NCBI GenBank assembly: GCA_030407085.1
Contig: CM059583.1
Location: 42,005,001 to 42,069,000 of the forward strand
Length of the DNA: 64,000 nt
Direction: 5' to 3'
DNA from: Trichopria drosophilae
Taxonomy: Eukaryota > Arthropoda > Insecta > Hymenoptera > Diapriidae
Below are positions 59,353-64,000 of this stretch, piece after piece; positions within the stretch are counted from its first letter, which is position 1; each line of letters begins with the position of its first letter. A model generated the notes under the pieces. That model was not told the origin of the DNA and did no database searches. It was given only the letters and a program-made list of their open reading frames with translations. Position numbers and translations under genes: made by a program.

Positions 59353-62300
59353 TAGTTTTGTAACCGAAGATTTTGGCGATATCAGTACTTTTTAGTTATT
59401 CTAAATTAGCGATTTCACGAGTACAACTTATTACATTATGTCTGTTTTCGGTTTGGTGATCTGTAGGTCAAATAAGAAAAGGGTAATTTATAAATATTTC
59501 AGTATAAAATTCTCTGCAAGTCTGTATTTTTGCAATGCAACGTTTAAGCTTCAATTGTAATAGTTGTAACATGTTTCATCCGAAAATTTGGTTATATCAG
59601 TATTCTAGGAGATAGGGATACATTTATGCATAATTTTGTAAACCTCAAACCTTATTATTAAATTTTAGAAAAACCGAAGACAGGCACAAAGAAGAAAACG
59701 TTTGGACATCCAAGATGTTAAAACATGTCTTTTATTATTTTTACCAAATGTCCAAAAAAAGAATTCATGATTATAAGTTGAGTTTTGTTCCTAAAGGAAG
59801 ATTCTTTTCTGTGACAGCTTTCGTTGCACTCTATCAGGTACCACATGTACCATGATATTGATGAAAAAAAGACCTTTTTCTGACAAAATTTGGCTTAAAA
59901 TTTGCATCAAATAAAAAATTTCAGAATAATCAGGGCAAACATAATGTTACAGTGTGCGTTTATTTGTTGACGATATTCTTTTCTTTAAAATTCATATCGA
60001 AGATAATTTGAAGGATATAAACCGTATTAAAATAATGGTGTTTTTTTGATAATTAAATGTTTTCTATTCTCGTGCATACAAAGCGTTCGATTTGAAACAA
60101 TATTCTACTTACTTTGTATAAATCTCTCGAAACCGGAAATTCACAATATAACCTTTCGATAATGACCACTCGTATGATAAAAAACTATTTTTAGTTTCTG
60201 AAAATAGTAATGTTTGTCATTTTTAAACAGGTGGTTTGAAATGCCTGTATATTTGTGTACACATATATATTGAGCGATATAATGATACATTTGTATTTCA
60301 TGATATATAAAACATCAGAACGCTGGAAAAATAATTAATCGCCTTTCAGATTAATATCACCCACGCAAAAAAAGTTCCAGGATGAAAAAGAAAGAAACAA
60401 TAAAGCAACTCACGAGGTAGACGATGGTAAAAAAGGATTCGTGATTTTTCTTGACCTATCTTAAGAAACTATCAGTGAGTGCACGAACGTAGTTCTATTT
60501 TAATCTCAGAAATACCTCCACCTAACGGTTCAAACATTCATCAGTGATCGATCTGTTTCGGGTGGCATTTTGCAAAGTGCGTGCTACATTTTGCTTTAGC
60601 ACCAGGGTTGCATGTAATAAGCGTAAACCACAAACACAAACTTTACTTGAATCTAGACGATCGTTGATTCTAATTTCGTTTCTTTATGAGGCATAGTATT
60701 GTACTGGTAAAATCGCGATAATGTGGAAAACTGCTCATAGTATGGTCTGGTACTGTGTACAGCAAGTTTCCCACCCTGAAAGATTCACGCCCAGATAAGA
60801 GAAATAGGAGAGTCATTTACAAACGTTACGTCACCAAAATAAAGCGATAAAGTAATCGACCGTCGTCACGTGTGATTCACGCTTACGTTTTGTCGCCGCT
60901 ACAAAAAAATCTCCCAGGTTTGGCGAATACCGGTTGGTATGCCGTAAATGACACTTTTTTTCTGAGATCTCAACGAGTTAATTAAGTACTCGTATTTGAT
61001 CGTCTTCAATTGACATTTTTTTTACTACATTCAAGAGGTATAAAAAATAAACTATTTTTTAAGGATCTCTTAAAAAAAGTTTATCCTGTACAAGTCATTG
61101 ACATTCATAACTATTAAAGGTTTTTAATCAGAGGCCATTACAGAAGAAGTTACTTGTCAAATTGTGTGATATACTACATATACTCCTGAACTGTATGAAA
61201 AACTTCGTATCTCTAATTTCTCTATTTCGAGATATTTAAAATAAACCAAATAATAAATTATTCACAACTATAAATTAATTGTAAAACATGTATACTGTAT
61301 TTCGTTATTTAATGAACCTTTTGTTATGATTTGGTTATAAAATATATATATTTATAATACCATAATTCGTTAAATATGGAGATACTTCACATCATCGAAT
61401 GAAAATACTGGGGAACAAATTCATTGCCATTGAAATATTATCCAAGAAAGTAGAATAACTTAATTATATTTTATGTAGTTTACCCATTTTTCGATGAATG
61501 TTTGGCATTCACATTGCACAAAAACAATTTCCCATAGTTGCCGTAAGATTTTTTTAAACAGAGTATATAAAATGCAAGTAAAAAAATTGATAATTCTTAA
61601 AATCGTATTTTACGAGCGAAGTTTCTGAAAAAAAAGCATGTTTCCTCATCACATGTGCAAATCTGACGGGTTTTTAAACAAATTCTTTCATGGGATTTTT
61701 ATATTTAATTACATTAATTACTAGTTGCGAATAATCCATGGGATTATCTTTCCGCATATTACTGACAGCAGGTTACGTATCGATATTAAAAATTGCATCA
61801 TTATCAGAAACGGGAGCCTTTAATACAAGGCAATTTATTTTGGAGTTATGTTATGCGCTTACTATGCGAATTTTTTTTCAAAATTGTTGCTTGTCATATA
61901 AAGTTTTTCAGAAATTGTATAAAGTAACAACTATTTTTTGTGTAGTGAAATTTTACATTAGGTTTGGAAACTTGAACAAATGCGATTAAGTTTCAGAAAA
62001 TCTTTTTCCAAAAAAATAAACTATAATATGTTAGAATTCATTAACTGTTTACTAACTTTTGAATGTCGATACGAAATTTCGGACTGTGATGAATGTGTAT
62101 TGAAGTGAAATAGAAAAATTGTATGAAAAATGTAAACATTTATGTAAACATAAATATTAAAAATGTGTACAAATTTGAAAAATGCCAATGACAATAAAAT
62201 AATAGCATTGAATGTGTGAAAATAAACCTGAACATGTCGGAATCGGAAATAATTTTTCCACGAATTGTACAGTTGCAGATGAATTATTATAAACATTTTC

Positions 62301-64000
62301 GATCGATGGAAACTTATATATTTCTATCCAGATATCAGATAATGTATTAAAGATCCATTCTTGAGCAGGTTTCTTTTGAGCAGGACAACTAACCAATTTT
62401 TGACATACTGACACACGTTCGGGTTGAATGTCAGAAACTTAAAAAGCAATTTTGTCTGTTTTATTTATCTATTATTGTACACTGCGTATGTAAAGTGCAT
62501 TTCAAACAAGTTGAAATCGCAGAATGCAAGCACTATTCGCACACTGGGACAAAAATAATAAAAGAATAGTAGTTTTTACAAGGGATGAAAAATACGGTTT
62601 ATGTGCTTGTTTGGATAACATCTTTTTTGTCCAAGAAGACGTCGGACCTAACAAGATTTTTGAAAAAATAAACTTTTTATATATATTGTTATAGTTTTCC
62701 AAAATAATATTCTGCATTATTACAAATCATTTATTTACTGGGAAGATTCGAAAATAATGAAACTTGAGATGTAATGCATGTAGTGAAATCCATAAAGGAC
62801 ATTTCATTCTCGATTTTATGTAATGAATGTAACTGTCATCGTTAAGAAGAACGTCGTATGAACAAGCGATAATGGAGATACTGTTTTTTTGAAGATTATT
62901 TTTCGGTCTGGAGATACGAGTTTCGAGCTTGAAGGTCAATTTTTGGACTGCATTTTCAATAAATAAATAATTTTTTGTTGGTAGCTATTTACTAATATTT
63001 CAAATATTTCGACAGTATAAATACGAGATCTTCCTTCGCACGTGAAATTTTCTGTGTCACCTTGCAAAAAGAGAATAGGTTTAGAAGTTATTTATTAGTG
63101 GTGTGAGATATTGAACTTCCTGTGAAGACGCCGATGATTGGAAATAGTTTACCTATGAACTGTCTGAAGTAACAAAACTTAATGAACATGTTCACTGAAG
63201 TTTAATGAACACATTTCATTAGATTTTTATACAAATCAATTGGTTAGTATCCAATTTATGTTAGTTAAACTTTTTACAGGGTTGCTGCAGTCAATTGCCC
63301 GTTTGAATCTGAGAGCACTAAGGAATTGGTTGCCCCAACTAATTCTTTTCTTCCGTGTACTCTTCCATGAATAAACGTTAAAACGTCAAAATATTGTAAT
63401 CCTTTGGAGTAAATTATTCATATCAGAATTTAGAATATATTATATACTCAAACAGGTATAAAATCGACTTTCTACTTCTTTAGAAGGATTAAATTTTCGA
63501 AACTAAAATATTTTTATGAATTGAGAAAATGTTTATACTCAATTATAAGGTCTTCTGTTTTAAAAAAAATATACTTTTATGGATGTTACTAAATTTAATA
63601 AAATATTTACTTGGAATAAAATGTTTATTTTTAAATTAAAATATATACTTTAAAAATTTGTTGTCATTCTGAAAATACAATTTATATTACAATTAGGGTA
63701 AAAGTTCAATCAATACAAATTTATTTTTAAAATATTGAAAATAAGGTGTGAATTTTAATATAAATATATGACAAATATGTAAAATAACAATAAAAAAGAG
63801 TAGAAGAAAAAATCATATAAATAGCGCATTATTATGCAACTACAGTCTATAATTAAATTCTTTGATAATGCATAAATGCAATTTAAGTAATGCACACAAA
63901 CGTAATGTACGTAGTTAATATTAGCTTCTGATATATTGATAAAGCACAAAAGCAGTTACATCATTTTTACCTGTTCGAAATACAACTATTTTTAAGTGGC
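59353..64000. other. Intergenic, no gene recognised
   Basis: AT-rich. The stretch at about 60480-60930 is slightly GC-richer and contains CACGTG near 60869, but there is no open frame of note. Short frames at 61738-61989 and 62021-62414 look like chance. Confidence 0.4.

Overview
The window is AT-rich animal nuclear DNA, best read as an insect chromosome. The reasons are three intron-containing acyl-CoA desaturase genes of insect type, a degenerate TTAGG (insect telomere motif) array, and many palindromic non-autonomous transposon-like elements. Hymenoptera is a plausible order, but that is an inference from the style of the repeats and proteins, not a demonstration.

Layout. 1-6.99 kb holds no supported gene. 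6.99-7.30 kb is a sharp GC-rich island that may carry the signal-peptide first exon of an unrelated secreted or membrane protein (+ strand). 9.66-14.57 kb is desaturase gene 1 (+, five coding exons, 354 aa, all metal ligands intact). 14.6-21.1 kb is its 3'UTR followed by repeat-rich intergenic DNA. 21.12-28.70 kb is desaturase gene 2 (-, five exons, 323 aa, several metal-ligand histidines replaced). 28.7-38.0 kb is intergenic, with dispersed repeats, a (TTAGG)n relic and a GC-rich palindromic element. 38.03-47.39 kb is desaturase gene 3 (-, five coding exons plus a spliced 5' leader, 364 aa, all ligands intact). 47.5-64 kb holds no supported gene, only scattered small repeats.

The three genes are paralogues. 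Their coding introns lie at the same four homologous positions with the same phases (1, 0, 2, 2), and exons 2, 3 and 4 are exactly 131, 206 and 186 nt in each. Genes 1 and 2 are convergent; genes 2 and 3 are head-to-tail. Genes 1 and 3 should insert a double bond in fatty acyl-CoA at the endoplasmic reticulum, supplying membrane lipids and possibly cuticular hydrocarbon or pheromone precursors. Gene 2 keeps the fold and the first two His boxes but has lost the conserved His of the NSAAH motif and two of three His in box 3, so it is either a pseudo-enzyme or a desaturase relative with altered chemistry.

The long introns and spacers are built from foldback and MITE-like elements. Two cases show nested insertion directly: one hairpin element inside another at 21.61-22.03 kb, and a TA-flanked MITE inside one arm of a 1.5-kb foldback at 38.76-40.23 kb. 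A 1.2-kb near-continuous inverted repeat in intron 2 of gene 3 would give a long double-stranded hairpin in the pre-mRNA. All gene models were spliced by eye; no similarity search was run.
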